Source: Oscillospiraceae bacterium
GTDB lineage: Bacteria; Bacillota; Clostridia; Oscillospirales; Oscillospiraceae
Reading direction: 5' to 3'
DNA length: 35,856 nt
Assembly: GCA_017411265.1 (NCBI GenBank)
Contig: JAFRDL010000126.1
Location: 1-35,856 of the forward strand
A program made the translations under genes and the position numbers. How positions within the stretch are numbered: the stretch's first letter is position 1; every line of letters starts with the position of its first letter. The notes beneath the pieces are model-generated. The model was given only the letters and a program-made list of their open reading frames with translations. It searched no databases and was not told where the DNA came from. Positions 7,830 to 14,380 of the stretch are shown piece after piece.

Positions 7830-7970
7830 TTCCTCCTGTTCTTTTTGAGATACAAGATGGAAGTCCGGCTTGGCCGACGGACACTAACAGGCGGAAGGAT
7901 CGGGGCATAACCCGGGTCCGTCCGGCCCGTATGAATCCGCCGATGTGCCGCTGGTACTTCCGGTGTCCAC
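7830..7970 (-). promoter_or_regulatory. Candidate translational switch in the mgtE leader RNA
   Basis: Pairings found by eye on the minus strand. Helix A is GGACAC (7968-7963) with GTGTCC (7884-7879). Helix C is GGCGGA (7941-7936) with TCCGCC (7895-7890). Helix D is GGCC-g-GACGGAC (7927-7916) with GTCCGTCGGCC (7882-7872), 11 pairs with one bulge. Helix F is TTCCGCCTGTT (7896-7886) with AACAGGAGGAA (7840-7830), 10 of 11 pairs, which covers the mgtE ribosome binding site. A and C nest together and hide the anti-Shine-Dalgarno strand of F. D excludes A and C and leaves that strand in its loop, free to close the mgtE site as a pseudoknot. The arrangement suggests on and off states; which Mg2+ level favours which is not shown by the sequence. 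Confidence 0.5.
7884..7970 (-). CDS. Putative 28-residue leader peptide upstream of mgtE
   Basis: A small open frame starting with GTG at 7970, exactly 7 bases after a perfect AAAGGAGG (AGGAGG at 7983-7978), and ending at TAG 7886-7884, 60 bases before mgtE. The peptide begins MDTGSTSGTSADSY and ends GPDGPGLCPDPSAC. It has no Lys or Arg and four prolines in its last 13 residues, with Pro-Asp and Pro-Asp-Pro steps. Acidic-proline runs are known to destabilise translating ribosomes at low Mg2+ (enterobacterial MgtL, which starts with an EPDP run). The last four codons and stop also contain the sequence complementary to the mgtE ribosome binding site. I recognise no protein family. Translation is likely from the start signals; the regulatory role is inference. 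Confidence 0.55.
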   Translation of the reverse strand: MDTGSTSGTSADSYGPDGPGLCPDPSAC

Positions 7971-8002
7971 GATTCTTCCTCCTTTCAAGTGATCCGTATT
8001 TA

Positions 8003-8008
8003 TTTATA
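8003..8008 (-). promoter_or_regulatory. Possible -10 element for the mgtE leader transcript
   Basis: TATAAA on the minus strand (8008-8003), in an A/T-rich stretch directly after the rplT terminator. TTGCCG about 18 bases upstream lies within the terminator arm. A start near 7996 would give only about a dozen bases before the leader-peptide ribosome binding site. Weak evidence. Confidence 0.3.
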
Positions 8009-8010
8009 TA

Positions 8011-8047
8011 TAAAAAACACGCCTCCCGGCAAAGCGGGCGGCGTGTT
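8011..8047 (-). terminator. Terminator of the infC-rpmI-rplT operon
   Basis: Minus-strand hairpin AACACGCC-g-CCCG / CGGG-a-GGCGTGTT followed by TTTTA, starting 14 bases after the rplT stop. Confidence 0.88.
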
Positions 8048-8060
8048 CCATCCGAAGGAC

Positions 8061-8414
8061 TTACAGGGAAGCCTTCGCCTTCTCGCACAGAGCGGTGAAC
8101 GCTGCGGCATCGTGGATCGCCATCTCGGAGAGCATCTTGCGATTCATGTCGATGCCGGCCTTCTTCAGGCCGTGCATGAAGGTGGAATAGTTCATGCCGT
8201 TGAGCTTGCAGCCGGCGCTGATGCGGGTGATCCACAGCTTGCGGAAGTCGCGCTTCTTCAGCTTACGTCCCACGTAAGCGTAGCGCCCGGACTTCATCAG
8301 CTGTTCATTGGCCATCTTGAAGTGACGGGACTTGCTGCCCCAGTAACCCTTGGCGAGACCAAGCTTTTTATTTCTTCTCTTGCGCGTCATCATCGCGCCC
8401 TTAACTCTGGCCAT
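8061..8414 (-). CDS. rplT: 50S ribosomal protein L20
   Basis: L20 is an early-assembly protein of the large subunit and, in Firmicutes, represses its own operon by binding the infC leader. The 117-residue length and the start [19 protein letters not shown] are typical. The conserved core [19 protein letters not shown] is intact near residues 52-70. AGGAGG precedes the ATG by 8 bases. It is the last gene of infC-rpmI-rplT and is followed by a terminator. Thirteen bases separate it from rpmI. Confidence 0.98.
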   Translation of the reverse strand: MARVKGAMMTRKRRNKKLGLAKGYWGSKSRHFKMANEQLMKSGRYAYVGRKLKKRDFRKLWITRISAGCKLNGMNYSTFMHGLKKAGIDMNRKMLSEMAIHDAAAFTALCEKAKASL

Positions 8415-8427
8415 TGTTCAGTCCTCC

Positions 8428-8625
8428 TTATTTATACGGGATCATGCGCTTGATCGTGGACTCGTTGGTGACGTCCGCGTAGGCGCCCTGACGGAGGCCC
8501 CTCTTGCGCTTGGTGGATTTCTTGTTGAGAATGTGGCTCTTGTAAGCGTGCGCACGCTTGACCTTGCCGGTCTTGGTGAGATTGAATCTCTTCTTCGCGC
8601 CGCTGTGAGACTTCAGCTTCGGCAT
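8428..8625 (-). CDS. rpmI: 50S ribosomal protein L35
   Basis: A small, very basic large-subunit protein of 65 residues starting [20 protein letters not shown], with the family's C-terminal [10 protein letters not shown]. Its ATG overlaps the infC stop by one base (TAATG), so the ribosome binding site AAAGGAGA lies inside the infC end. Translation is probably coupled to infC, which makes the internal stop in infC more consequential. Confidence 0.98.
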   Translation of the reverse strand: MPKLKSHSGAKKRFNLTKTGKVKRAHAYKSHILNKKSTKRKRGLRQGAYADVTNESTIKRMIPYK

Positions 8626-9176
8626 TACGAATTATCTCCTTTACTTTTTTTAGACTGCTTTTCGGGGGCTTTGGGAGAGAGGAACATGAACATGTTCCGT
8701 CCCTCCAGCTTGGGGTTTTTGTCCAGGGTGGCGATCTCGGAGCACTTGGCGGCAAAGCTGGTGAGCAGCTCCTCACCGATGTTGGTGTGAGCCATCTCCC
8801 GGCCGCGGAAGCGCACAGTGACTTTCAGACGATCCCCATCCTTCAGGAATTTCTGTCAGTTCTTCAGCTTAGTATTGAAGTCGTTCTCTCCGATGCCCGG
8901 GGACATACGTATCTCCTTGACCTCAATGATGCGCTGGTTTTTGCGGGCTTCTTTTTCCTTTTTGGTCTGCTCAAAACGGTACTTGCCGTAGTCCATGATC
9001 CGACACACAGGCGGCTTGGCCTGCGGGGAGATCAGCACCAGGTCCAGTTCCCGTTCCTCGGCGATCTGCAGTGCCTGCTCGCTGGGCATCACGCCCAGCT
9101 GCTCGCCCTCTTCACTGATCAGGCGGACCTCCGGCTCACGGATCTCTTCGTTGAGCAAATGATTCTGGATAGCGAT
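8625..9176 (-). pseudogene. infC: Translation initiation factor IF-3 with an in-frame TGA
   Basis: IF-3 binds the 30S subunit and checks start codons; it is essential. The N-terminal domain ([16 protein letters not shown]) and linker are intact. The C-terminal domain is conserved on both sides of a TGA at 8858-8856 (codon 107 of 183): DFNTKLKN, stop, QKFLKDGDRLKVTVRFRG. The frame does not change. The site lies in the first helix of the C-terminal domain, so the truncated product would lack most 30S contacts. The start is best placed at ATC 9176: it aligns with known Firmicutes IF-3 N-termini and lies 7 bases after GGAGGTG. TTG at 9182 is only 3 bases after GGAGG. Rare start codons on infC are a known autoregulatory device. 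Sequence error, readthrough or true damage cannot be separated here. Confidence 0.88.
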
Positions 9177-9185
9177 CTTCAAACA

Positions 9186-9354
9186 CCTCCGAAATGTGTC
9201 GCGGCGCTTTCGCGCCTGAGCCCTGAATGCGAAAAAGCGGATACGCAAGCCGTATCCGCACAAAACTCCCCCTGTGCCCAGGGGAGGAAACGTGTTGACC
9301 TCGGCGCGCTCAAAGCGGCCGGGTGAGGCCGGATACGGTCTGCTTTCTTTTCAG
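9186..9354 (-). promoter_or_regulatory. L20-type leader with attenuator before infC
   Basis: The roughly 170-base leader between the promoter start near 9354 and the infC ribosome binding site contains an intrinsic terminator (9259-9232). A competing upstream strand, CCGTATCCG (9338-9330), can pair with CGGATACGG (9258-9250), the terminator's left arm, to form an antiterminator. Between terminator and gene sits a GGCGC-GAAA-GCGCC tetraloop hairpin (9216-9203). This is the known Firmicutes design in which excess L20 favours termination ahead of infC-rpmI-rplT. The L20-binding core itself was not verified against a model. Confidence 0.75.
9232..9259 (-). terminator. Leader attenuator terminator upstream of infC
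   Basis: Perfect 9-bp stem GCGGATACG / CGTATCCGC with a GCTTG loop, then TTTTTC, located 56 bases before the infC start on the minus strand. Confidence 0.88.
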
Positions 9355-9361
9355 CCTTTGT

Positions 9362-9390
9362 ATTATACACAGCAGATATCGCCGTGTCAA
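9362..9390 (-). promoter_or_regulatory. Consensus SigA promoter of infC-rpmI-rplT
   Basis: TTGACA (9390-9385), 17-base spacer, TATAAT (9367-9362): a full match to the SigA consensus, on the minus strand. It lies immediately after the terminator of the upstream membrane-protein gene. Confidence 0.93.
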
Positions 9391-9391
9391 G

Positions 9392-9420
9392 CAAAAAAAC
9401 ACACCCGATCGTGTTTTTTT
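9392..9420 (-). terminator. Terminator after the O-antigen-ligase-like gene
   Basis: AAAAAAACAC and GTGTTTTTTT arms around an 8-base loop, with T-runs on both strands. It sits between the ligase-like gene and the infC promoter. A second inverted repeat, GGGACAGAGTCCC (within 9424-9447), lies just before it. The A/T-rich stem makes it weaker than the other terminators here. Confidence 0.6.
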
Positions 9421-9470
9421 CAGGGGGCGGGACAGAGTCCCGTCCCCTGCTGCCTGCCGGGATGGCAGTC

Positions 9471-10868
9471 TCACCACTTCCAGCGTTTTTTTCTGTGGGG
9501 CTTCCGGACAGGCGGGTTCTTTTCCGCCTCACTGAGCACCCAGCCGCAAATCAAGAAGAAAACGCCGCCGCAGAAGTAATAATACGCCACCAGATAGGAC
9601 TCCATGATATTGGAGAGCACCAGCATGAGAACCATCACGGGGATCACCCAGATCTCCGTTTTCAGCCCTACCCTTATGCATTTCACCGCCGTCCTGACAA
9701 GCCAGACGCAGTAGAACACCAGTCCGGGCACGCCGAATGCCACACCCATCTGCAGGAATTGGTTGTGGGTGTACATCACATAGTTTTCCTTGTTCTGAAG
9801 GTACCCCAGCATGCTCTCCACCGCAGCGGGCGTCACACCGAAGAAGAAATATCTGGGAGAAAGGAATATGGCCTTGACTGCTGCACGCCATATGGGGATA
9901 CGGCCGCTGAGGCTGGTAAACTCCATTTTTGTACCGTCAATTTGGGTGAGGTACTGGCTAAAGTGCGTCACGCTCTCAAAAAGGCCCAGCACCCCGAACC
10001 GGAGGAAATAAAAAGCCGCACCCCCAAGAACGCCGGCCAGTGAGGAAAACAGGATCCGGTTTTTTCCGGGATCACGGCGCCAAACCAGGAAAAAGCAGAA
10101 AACGGCAAAGGCCAGAATGCTGGCAAGATATGCGGTGCGGGAGTTGGACAGATACAGCGGGAAAAGCTGTACCAGGGCTGCAAGACCATAGAGGACGCGG
10201 AGAATCCCCTTTTTTACCACTGCCATGTAAACGGCCATCAGGAAGAAAACCGATGCAAAGGCGCCGGTGGTATTCGGATTGCAGGCGATACACAGCCCAT
10301 ATTCCTTGTCCATGCCGATCTGACCCCCCGGTACAGACACCACGTCCAGCCGGAAAATGTGGGTCAGCGCCCAAATCATAAACACCGTCTCGACCAGCAT
10401 GAGGATATGAAAGCCCCACTCGTATACTCTTTTCTCCCTGGGGATCATATACAGCACAAAAAAGCTGATGCAGACATCCAGAAGATACCGGTCATTGGGT
10501 CTGAAAAAACTGCGGCCCTGCTGCTTGCCCATGACAAGGATACAGATCAAATACCAGAGGAAGAGAAGCGTCAGCCAGAGACGGTCACCCGTAAAGGCGT
10601 TCCTCAGAAACTGCTGTATCCGACACATGGTGCCCCGGAACCGGATGTAGGTAATGAGTACGTACATCAGTGACGCAAGAACTACGGCAAGCGCCGCATA
10701 CCGGTCGATGGTAAGGGCGAGTTTCGCCAGCCGAGTATCGAACACATAGTTTCCCATGGTGATGAGCAGGTGGAACAGGCCGAGCAGACAGAGCGACCAA
10801 GCCAGCGCTTTTTCATACCGAAGCTGAAAAGGCGCCGGCTGCCTGGAGCGAAATGTTTTTTGTTTCAT
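9471..10868 (-). CDS. O-antigen ligase (Wzy/WaaL superfamily) membrane protein
   Basis: Polytopic membrane protein of 465 residues with about twelve hydrophobic segments. The central part shows the superfamily pattern: LSNSRTAYLASILAF, then a large external loop with SGRIPIWRAAVKAIF, then THNQFLQMGVAFGVPGLVFY. Proteins of this type join or polymerise surface polysaccharides or attach glycans to other carriers. The substrate cannot be predicted and no glycosyltransferase genes are nearby. Both ends are very basic. GGAGGG precedes the ATG by 8 bases. The gene looks visibly less GC-rich than its neighbours and uses more varied codons, which could mean recent acquisition. It lies 22 bases after deoC and may share the deoC promoter. 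Confidence 0.82.
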   Translation of the reverse strand: MKQKTFRSRQPAPFQLRYEKALAWSLCLLGLFHLLITMGNYVFDTRLAKLALTIDRYAALAVVLASLMYVLITYIRFRGTMCRIQQFLRNAFTGDRLWLTLLFLWYLICILVMGKQQGRSFFRPNDRYLLDVCISFFVLYMIPREKRVYEWGFHILMLVETVFMIWALTHIFRLDVVSVPGGQIGMDKEYGLCIACNPNTTGAFASVFFLMAVYMAVVKKGILRVLYGLAALVQLFPLYLSNSRTAYLASILAFAVFCFFLVWRRDPGKNRILFSSLAGVLGGAAFYFLRFGVLGLFESVTHFSQYLTQIDGTKMEFTSLSGRIPIWRAAVKAIFLSPRYFFFGVTPAAVESMLGYLQNKENYVMYTHNQFLQMGVAFGVPGLVFYCVWLVRTAVKCIRVGLKTEIWVIPVMVLMLVLSNIMESYLVAYYYFCGGVFFLICGWVLSEAEKNPPVRKPHRKKRWKW

Positions 10869-10890
10869 CCAACGTGCCCTCCAGAGATGG

Positions 10891-11562
10891 TCAGTACGTT
10901 CCCGGAGGGACCTCCAGCCCCTTGGCGATCTTCACGATCCGGCTGGTGCCCAGGCGCTCCGCCCCCAGCTCCAGGAACCGCTCCGCGTCCTCCAGCGTGG
11001 AAATGCCGCCGGCGGCCTTCACCTTCACGGCAGGGTCGCAGTTGGCGCGCAGCAGCGCCACGTCGTCGAAGGTGGCGCCCCCCTTGGAAAAGCCGGTGGA
11101 CGTCTTGATGTATTCGGCCCCCGCCTCGGAAACGATCTGACACATCCGGATCTTCTCGGCCTCGGTGAGCAGGCAGCACTCGATGATGACCTTCAGCAGC
11201 TTGTCGCCGCAGGCGCGCTTCACCCGGCGGATCTCGTCCAGCAGCAGGTCCCAGCACTGGTCCTTCACAAAACAGAGATTGATCACCATGTCGATCTCAT
11301 CGGCTCCGTTCTGGACGGCGTCGTTGGCCTCAAAGGCCTTGACCACGGCGGTGCTGTATCCGTTGGGGAAACCGATCACCGTGCAGATCTTCATCCGGTC
11401 GCCCACGTACCGCTTGGCCCCCGCCACATGGGCGGGCGGGATGCATACGCTGGCGCAGCCGAAGCGAATGGCGTCGTCGCACAGCTCCCGGATCTCCTGG
11501 GCGGTGCAGTCCGTCCGGAGCAGGGTATGGTCACAGGCAGCGAGAATATCTTTTATCTCCAT
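10891..11562 (-). CDS. deoC: Deoxyribose-phosphate aldolase
   Basis: Cleaves 2-deoxyribose-5-phosphate to glyceraldehyde-3-phosphate and acetaldehyde, the last step of deoxynucleoside breakdown. It has 223 residues from the ATG at 11562, chosen because AAAGAGGG lies 7 bases upstream; the frame is open to 11634 but that stretch holds the promoter. The Schiff-base lysine is Lys153 in EYIKTSTGF, and the catalytic partner is Lys182 in VKVKAAGGIS; DHTLL near residue 11 is also typical. No other deo genes are adjacent. The next gene downstream is the O-antigen-ligase-like protein, with no obvious functional link. Confidence 0.95.
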   Translation of the reverse strand: MEIKDILAACDHTLLRTDCTAQEIRELCDDAIRFGCASVCIPPAHVAGAKRYVGDRMKICTVIGFPNGYSTAVVKAFEANDAVQNGADEIDMVINLCFVKDQCWDLLLDEIRRVKRACGDKLLKVIIECCLLTEAEKIRMCQIVSEAGAEYIKTSTGFSKGGATFDDVALLRANCDPAVKVKAAGGISTLEDAERFLELGAERLGTSRIVKIAKGLEVPPGTY

Positions 11563-11593
11563 AACAAATCCCTCTTTCTTTTCGAATAAGGCG

Positions 11594-11622
11594 ATTATAC
11601 CACGCGGATCCGGATTTGCCAA
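11594..11622 (-). promoter_or_regulatory. SigA promoter of deoC
   Basis: Minus strand TTGGCA (11622-11617), 17-base spacer, TATAAT (11599-11594), with an extended -10 (TGG before TATAAT). The start would be about 30 bases before the deoC ATG. Confidence 0.88.
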
Positions 11623-11676
11623 CTGTCTTGTCATACTCCCCTCTCCAGGCGCATACCCTGTTTTGAGGTGTTACAT

Positions 11677-12294
11677 ATGGATGAAATGCGCCAAAACAAC
11701 CGCGTTCTCCTCTGCGGCGCCCCTGTGGGGGAGGCGGTGTTCTCCCACGAGAGCCGGATGGAGCGCTTCTATACCTTTCCTCTGGAAGTCGTCCGTCTCT
11801 CCGGCACGGCAGACCGGCTGAATATCGTGCTGCGGGAGACGCAGCTGGCGTCGATCCGGCCCTCCCGGGCGGGACTGCTGGAGGTCCGGGGCGAGCTGAG
11901 ATCCTTCAACAACCGCAGCGGGCAGGGGCCCCGGCTGGTGATCTCCGTATTCGCCCGGCAGCTGGAGAGCGCGCCGGAGCCATACTGGGAAAATCTGGTG
12001 GAGCTCACCGGAACGCTGTGCAAAAAGCCCAATCTCCGCCTGACTCCCACCGGCCGTGAGATCTGCGATCTGCTGCTGGCCGTGAACCGCCCCTACGGGC
12101 GGAGCGACTACCTCCCCTGCATCGCCTGGGGTCAGACCGCCCGGACCGCCGCCGGCTGGTCCGTGGGGCAGCGGCTGGAGCTGCAGGGCCGGTTTCAGAG
12201 CCGGGATTATTTTAAAACCCTGGACGGACTGACGGTGCGGCGCACCGCCTATGAGGTCTCCGCCTCCGGTCTGACGGCGATAGACGGCGAATAG
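11677..12294 (+). CDS. SSB-like protein with two OB-fold segments
   Basis: A 205-residue protein related to single-stranded DNA-binding proteins. The ATG at 11677 follows TTGAGGTG (11663-11670) at 6 bases. An N-terminal half begins NRVLLCGAPVGEAVFSHESR and ends in LVISVFARQLE. A C-terminal half begins NLVELTGTLCKKPNLRLTPT and continues GREICDLLLAVNRPY, SDYLPCIAWG and LELQGRFQSRDY, which is the classic SSB core. The N-terminal half looks like a diverged second copy. There is no acidic C-terminal tail of the replication SSB type, so it is probably not the main SSB. It is the only plus-strand gene here: divergent from deoC and convergent with ftsZ. TTGTCA at 11628 with CATACC at 11652 is a weak promoter candidate. 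Confidence 0.8.
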   Translation: MDEMRQNNRVLLCGAPVGEAVFSHESRMERFYTFPLEVVRLSGTADRLNIVLRETQLASIRPSRAGLLEVRGELRSFNNRSGQGPRLVISVFARQLESAPEPYWENLVELTGTLCKKPNLRLTPTGREICDLLLAVNRPYGRSDYLPCIAWGQTARTAAGWSVGQRLELQGRFQSRDYFKTLDGLTVRRTAYEVSASGLTAIDGE

Positions 12295-12329
12295 AAAACG
12301 CCCGCATTCCCTTAGGGAACGCGGGCGTC
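12293..12329 (-). terminator. Terminator of ftsZ
   Basis: Minus strand GACGCCCGC-g-TTCCC / GGGAA-t-GCGGGCGTTTTC, a 12-bp stem with one mismatch and a short T-run. It lies between convergent ftsZ and the SSB-like gene. The plus-strand side lacks a T-run. Confidence 0.8.
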
Positions 12330-12340
12330 GCTTCCGTTGA

Positions 12341-13453
12341 TCACTTGTTGTTGAAGATCTTGAAGATGGTGTCGAAGGGATCCTCTCCCTCGTCCTGAGC
12401 GGGAGCCGCTGCGGGCTCACGCTGGGCCTCGGCGCGATCCCGGGCGTCGGAGAAAAGACTGGAATCCCGACCTTCTTCCTTCGCCGGGGCGGGGGGACGC
12501 TTTTCCTCGAAGCCGGTGGCGATGACCGTGACCACGATCTCGTCCTCCAGGGACTCGTCGAAGCTGGCGCCGAAGATGATGTTGGCCTCGGGATGGGCGG
12601 CGCTCTGGACCAGAGTGGCGGCGGCCTCCACATCGTCCAGCCCCATGGTCTTGGAGCCGGTGATGTTGATGAGAACGCCCCGGGCGCCGTCGATGGAGGT
12701 CTCCATCAGCGGGCTGGAAACGGCCATCTTGGCGGCTTCCTCCGCCTTGCTCTTGCCGGCGGCCCGGCCCACGCCCATGTGGGCCATACCCGCATCCTTC
12801 ATCACGGCGGTGACGTCGGCAAAGTCCAGGTTGATGAAGCCGGTGTTCTTGATGAGCTCGGAGATGCTGCTCACGGCCTTGATCAGCACGTCGTCGGCGA
12901 TCTCGAAGGCATTGGCCAGAGTGACCTTTTCGGGGCTGGCATATTTCAGCCGGTCGTTGGGGATGATCAGGAGGCTGTCCACCTTATCCATCAGCTCGGC
13001 CACACCCTGCTGGGCCTGCACCGCCCGGCGCTTGCCCTCCCAGGAGAAGGGCTTGGTGACTACGCCGACGGTGAGGATGCCGGCATCCCGGGCGGCCTCC
13101 GCCACGATGGGCGCCGCGCCGGTGCCGGTGCCGCCGCCCATGCCCGCGGTGAGGAAGACCATATCGGTGTCCTCCAGCGCCTCGGCGATGGCGTTGCGGC
13201 TCTCCTCCGCGGCCCGCTTGCCGATGTCGGGATCGGAGCCGGCGCCCTGTCCGTGGGTCAGCTTTTCGCCGATCTGGATCTTCTGGGCCGCGCCGGACAC
13301 GCTCAGTGCCTGCTTATCGGTATTCACGGAAATGAAATCCACGCCGGTGGTCCCGGTGGCGACCATCCGGTTGACGACGTTGTTGCCCGCGCCGCCGATG
13401 CCGATGACTTTGATGGTCACAACGTTTTCCGTGTTGTCTCTCTTGATAGCCAT
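12341..13453 (-). CDS. ftsZ: Cell division protein FtsZ
   Basis: Tubulin-like GTPase that forms the division ring at midcell. It has 370 residues. The nucleotide loop GGGTGTG lies at residues 106-112 in FLTAGMGGGTGTGAAPIV; the N-terminal IGIGGAGNNVVNRM and the catalytic T7 loop region NLDFADVTAVMKDAG are intact. A variable acidic linker (about 320-355) leads to a C-terminal DPFDTIFKIFNNK, likely the partner-binding tail, though it lacks the usual terminal Arg-rich end. GGGAGG lies 8 bases before the ATG. ftsA is missing between ftsQ and ftsZ. The gene has its own promoter and terminator. Confidence 0.98.
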   Translation of the reverse strand: MAIKRDNTENVVTIKVIGIGGAGNNVVNRMVATGTTGVDFISVNTDKQALSVSGAAQKIQIGEKLTHGQGAGSDPDIGKRAAEESRNAIAEALEDTDMVFLTAGMGGGTGTGAAPIVAEAARDAGILTVGVVTKPFSWEGKRRAVQAQQGVAELMDKVDSLLIIPNDRLKYASPEKVTLANAFEIADDVLIKAVSSISELIKNTGFINLDFADVTAVMKDAGMAHMGVGRAAGKSKAEEAAKMAVSSPLMETSIDGARGVLINITGSKTMGLDDVEAAATLVQSAAHPEANIIFGASFDESLEDEIVVTVIATGFEEKRPPAPAKEEGRDSSLFSDARDRAEAQREPAAAPAQDEGEDPFDTIFKIFNNK

Positions 13454-13504
13454 TCCATATGCCTCCCACTTTGTTTTTAAGGGATTATATACATAGTTAA
13501 GTGT

Positions 13505-13533
13505 ATTTTATAACGATTTTAGTCTTTGGTCAA
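13505..13533 (-). promoter_or_regulatory. SigA-type promoter of ftsZ
   Basis: Minus strand TTGACC (13533-13528), 17-base spacer, TAAAAT (13510-13505), about 50 bases before the ftsZ ATG. A second TATAAT at 13489-13484 lacks a good -35. The region from ftsQ to ftsZ is strikingly A/T-rich for this genome. Confidence 0.75.
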
Positions 13534-13595
13534 CATCATTATGTAAACTATTTCGGTCAAAAAGCCGGGAAAATTCAATTCCGACGGAGAAAAGT

Positions 13596-14357
13596 TCAGT
13601 CGGGGCTGAAGGTCCAGGTATTTCCGGAGGCGTAATAGAGAGTCCCCGTGTCGTCCCGGGACAGCTTTTCCGTCACATCCCGGAGCAGCGCGATCTTATA
13701 CGCCATGTCTTCCTGCGTCCCCAGGAAAACGTTGATCCGCCCGTCAAGACGGAGCGAGGGGTTGGAGACGTTCTTCAGATCGATCCATTGAATATAGGGG
13801 AGCATCCCCTCCGCCTGGAGGGGCGTGAGGAGAGCGGCGTAGTAGGCCAGACGCGCCTCGTTGTCCCCTTCCACCAGCATCTCCGTCCCCGCGATCACGG
13901 TATACGGCTCCAGATTCCGGATCTCGGCATACTTTTCCGCTTCCGTCCGGCTGACGGTGCCCAGGGGCTTTCCGAACCGGTCCAGCAGCCAGTACTCCTC
14001 GTCCAGGGACATGTACGCCACCGGGGCGGAGCCCTCCGCCTGGATGATGATCTTGCCGGGCAGCTGACGGCGGATGCTCACCGTGTCCATATAGGGCAGG
14101 TCGGAGAAGATCATGCTGGCGGCCTTGAACCGGTCCACGAAGAACAGGTTGGCCCCTTTTTCTACGCCGGAAGCCCGGATGATCTCCTCGTCGGAGTATT
14201 CCGAGGCGTTCACCACCTCGATGGAGGACACCCGAAAGAACAGGCTCAGCACCAGCATGCCCACCAGGAACAGCAGCACCAGCGCCAGAGGACCCAGCCA
14301 GGCGCTGCGCCGCCGTACTTTATTGTTGGGGGTATTGTTTTCCGTTTCCGCACTCAT
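13596..14357 (-). CDS. ftsQ: Cell division protein FtsQ/DivIB
   Basis: Bitopic membrane protein of the divisome that links FtsL/FtsB-type proteins and septal wall synthesis. It has 253 residues. A basic cytoplasmic tail (KVRRRSAW) is followed by one membrane helix (about 20-42) and then the extracellular POTRA domain (VSSIEVVNASEYSDEEIIRA, about 43-112). The C-terminal FtsQ domain contains WLLDRFGKPLGTV. AAGGAGA lies 6 bases before the ATG. It is the last gene of the mraZ-to-ftsQ run. Identification rests on domain order and context; sequence conservation in this family is low. Confidence 0.9.
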   Translation of the reverse strand: MSAETENNTPNNKVRRRSAWLGPLALVLLFLVGMLVLSLFFRVSSIEVVNASEYSDEEIIRASGVEKGANLFFVDRFKAASMIFSDLPYMDTVSIRRQLPGKIIIQAEGSAPVAYMSLDEEYWLLDRFGKPLGTVSRTEAEKYAEIRNLEPYTVIAGTEMLVEGDNEARLAYYAALLTPLQAEGMLPYIQWIDLKNVSNPSLRLDGRINVFLGTQEDMAYKIALLRDVTEKLSRDDTGTLYYASGNTWTFSPD

Positions 14358-14380
14358 GGGTATTCTCCTTCTGTGTTCTG

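Noticed and set aside
7824..8010. M-box (ykoK) or other known Mg2+ riboswitch before mgtE
   Set aside because: The conserved M-box core segments could not be found on the minus strand; the structures seen are different. A covariance-model scan would settle it.
8790..8860. Selenocysteine insertion at the infC TGA
   Set aside because: No hairpin with a SECIS-like apical loop lies at the right distance, and no selenoprotein biology is known for IF-3.
9424..9447. GGGAC/GTCCC hairpin as a terminator of the ligase-like gene
   Set aside because: On the minus strand it is followed by A residues rather than T; the A/T-stemmed hairpin at 9392-9420 is the better terminator.
13484..13489. TATAAT as a second ftsZ promoter
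   Set aside because: No recognisable -35 lies 16-18 bases upstream; the TTGACC/TAAAAT pair is better.
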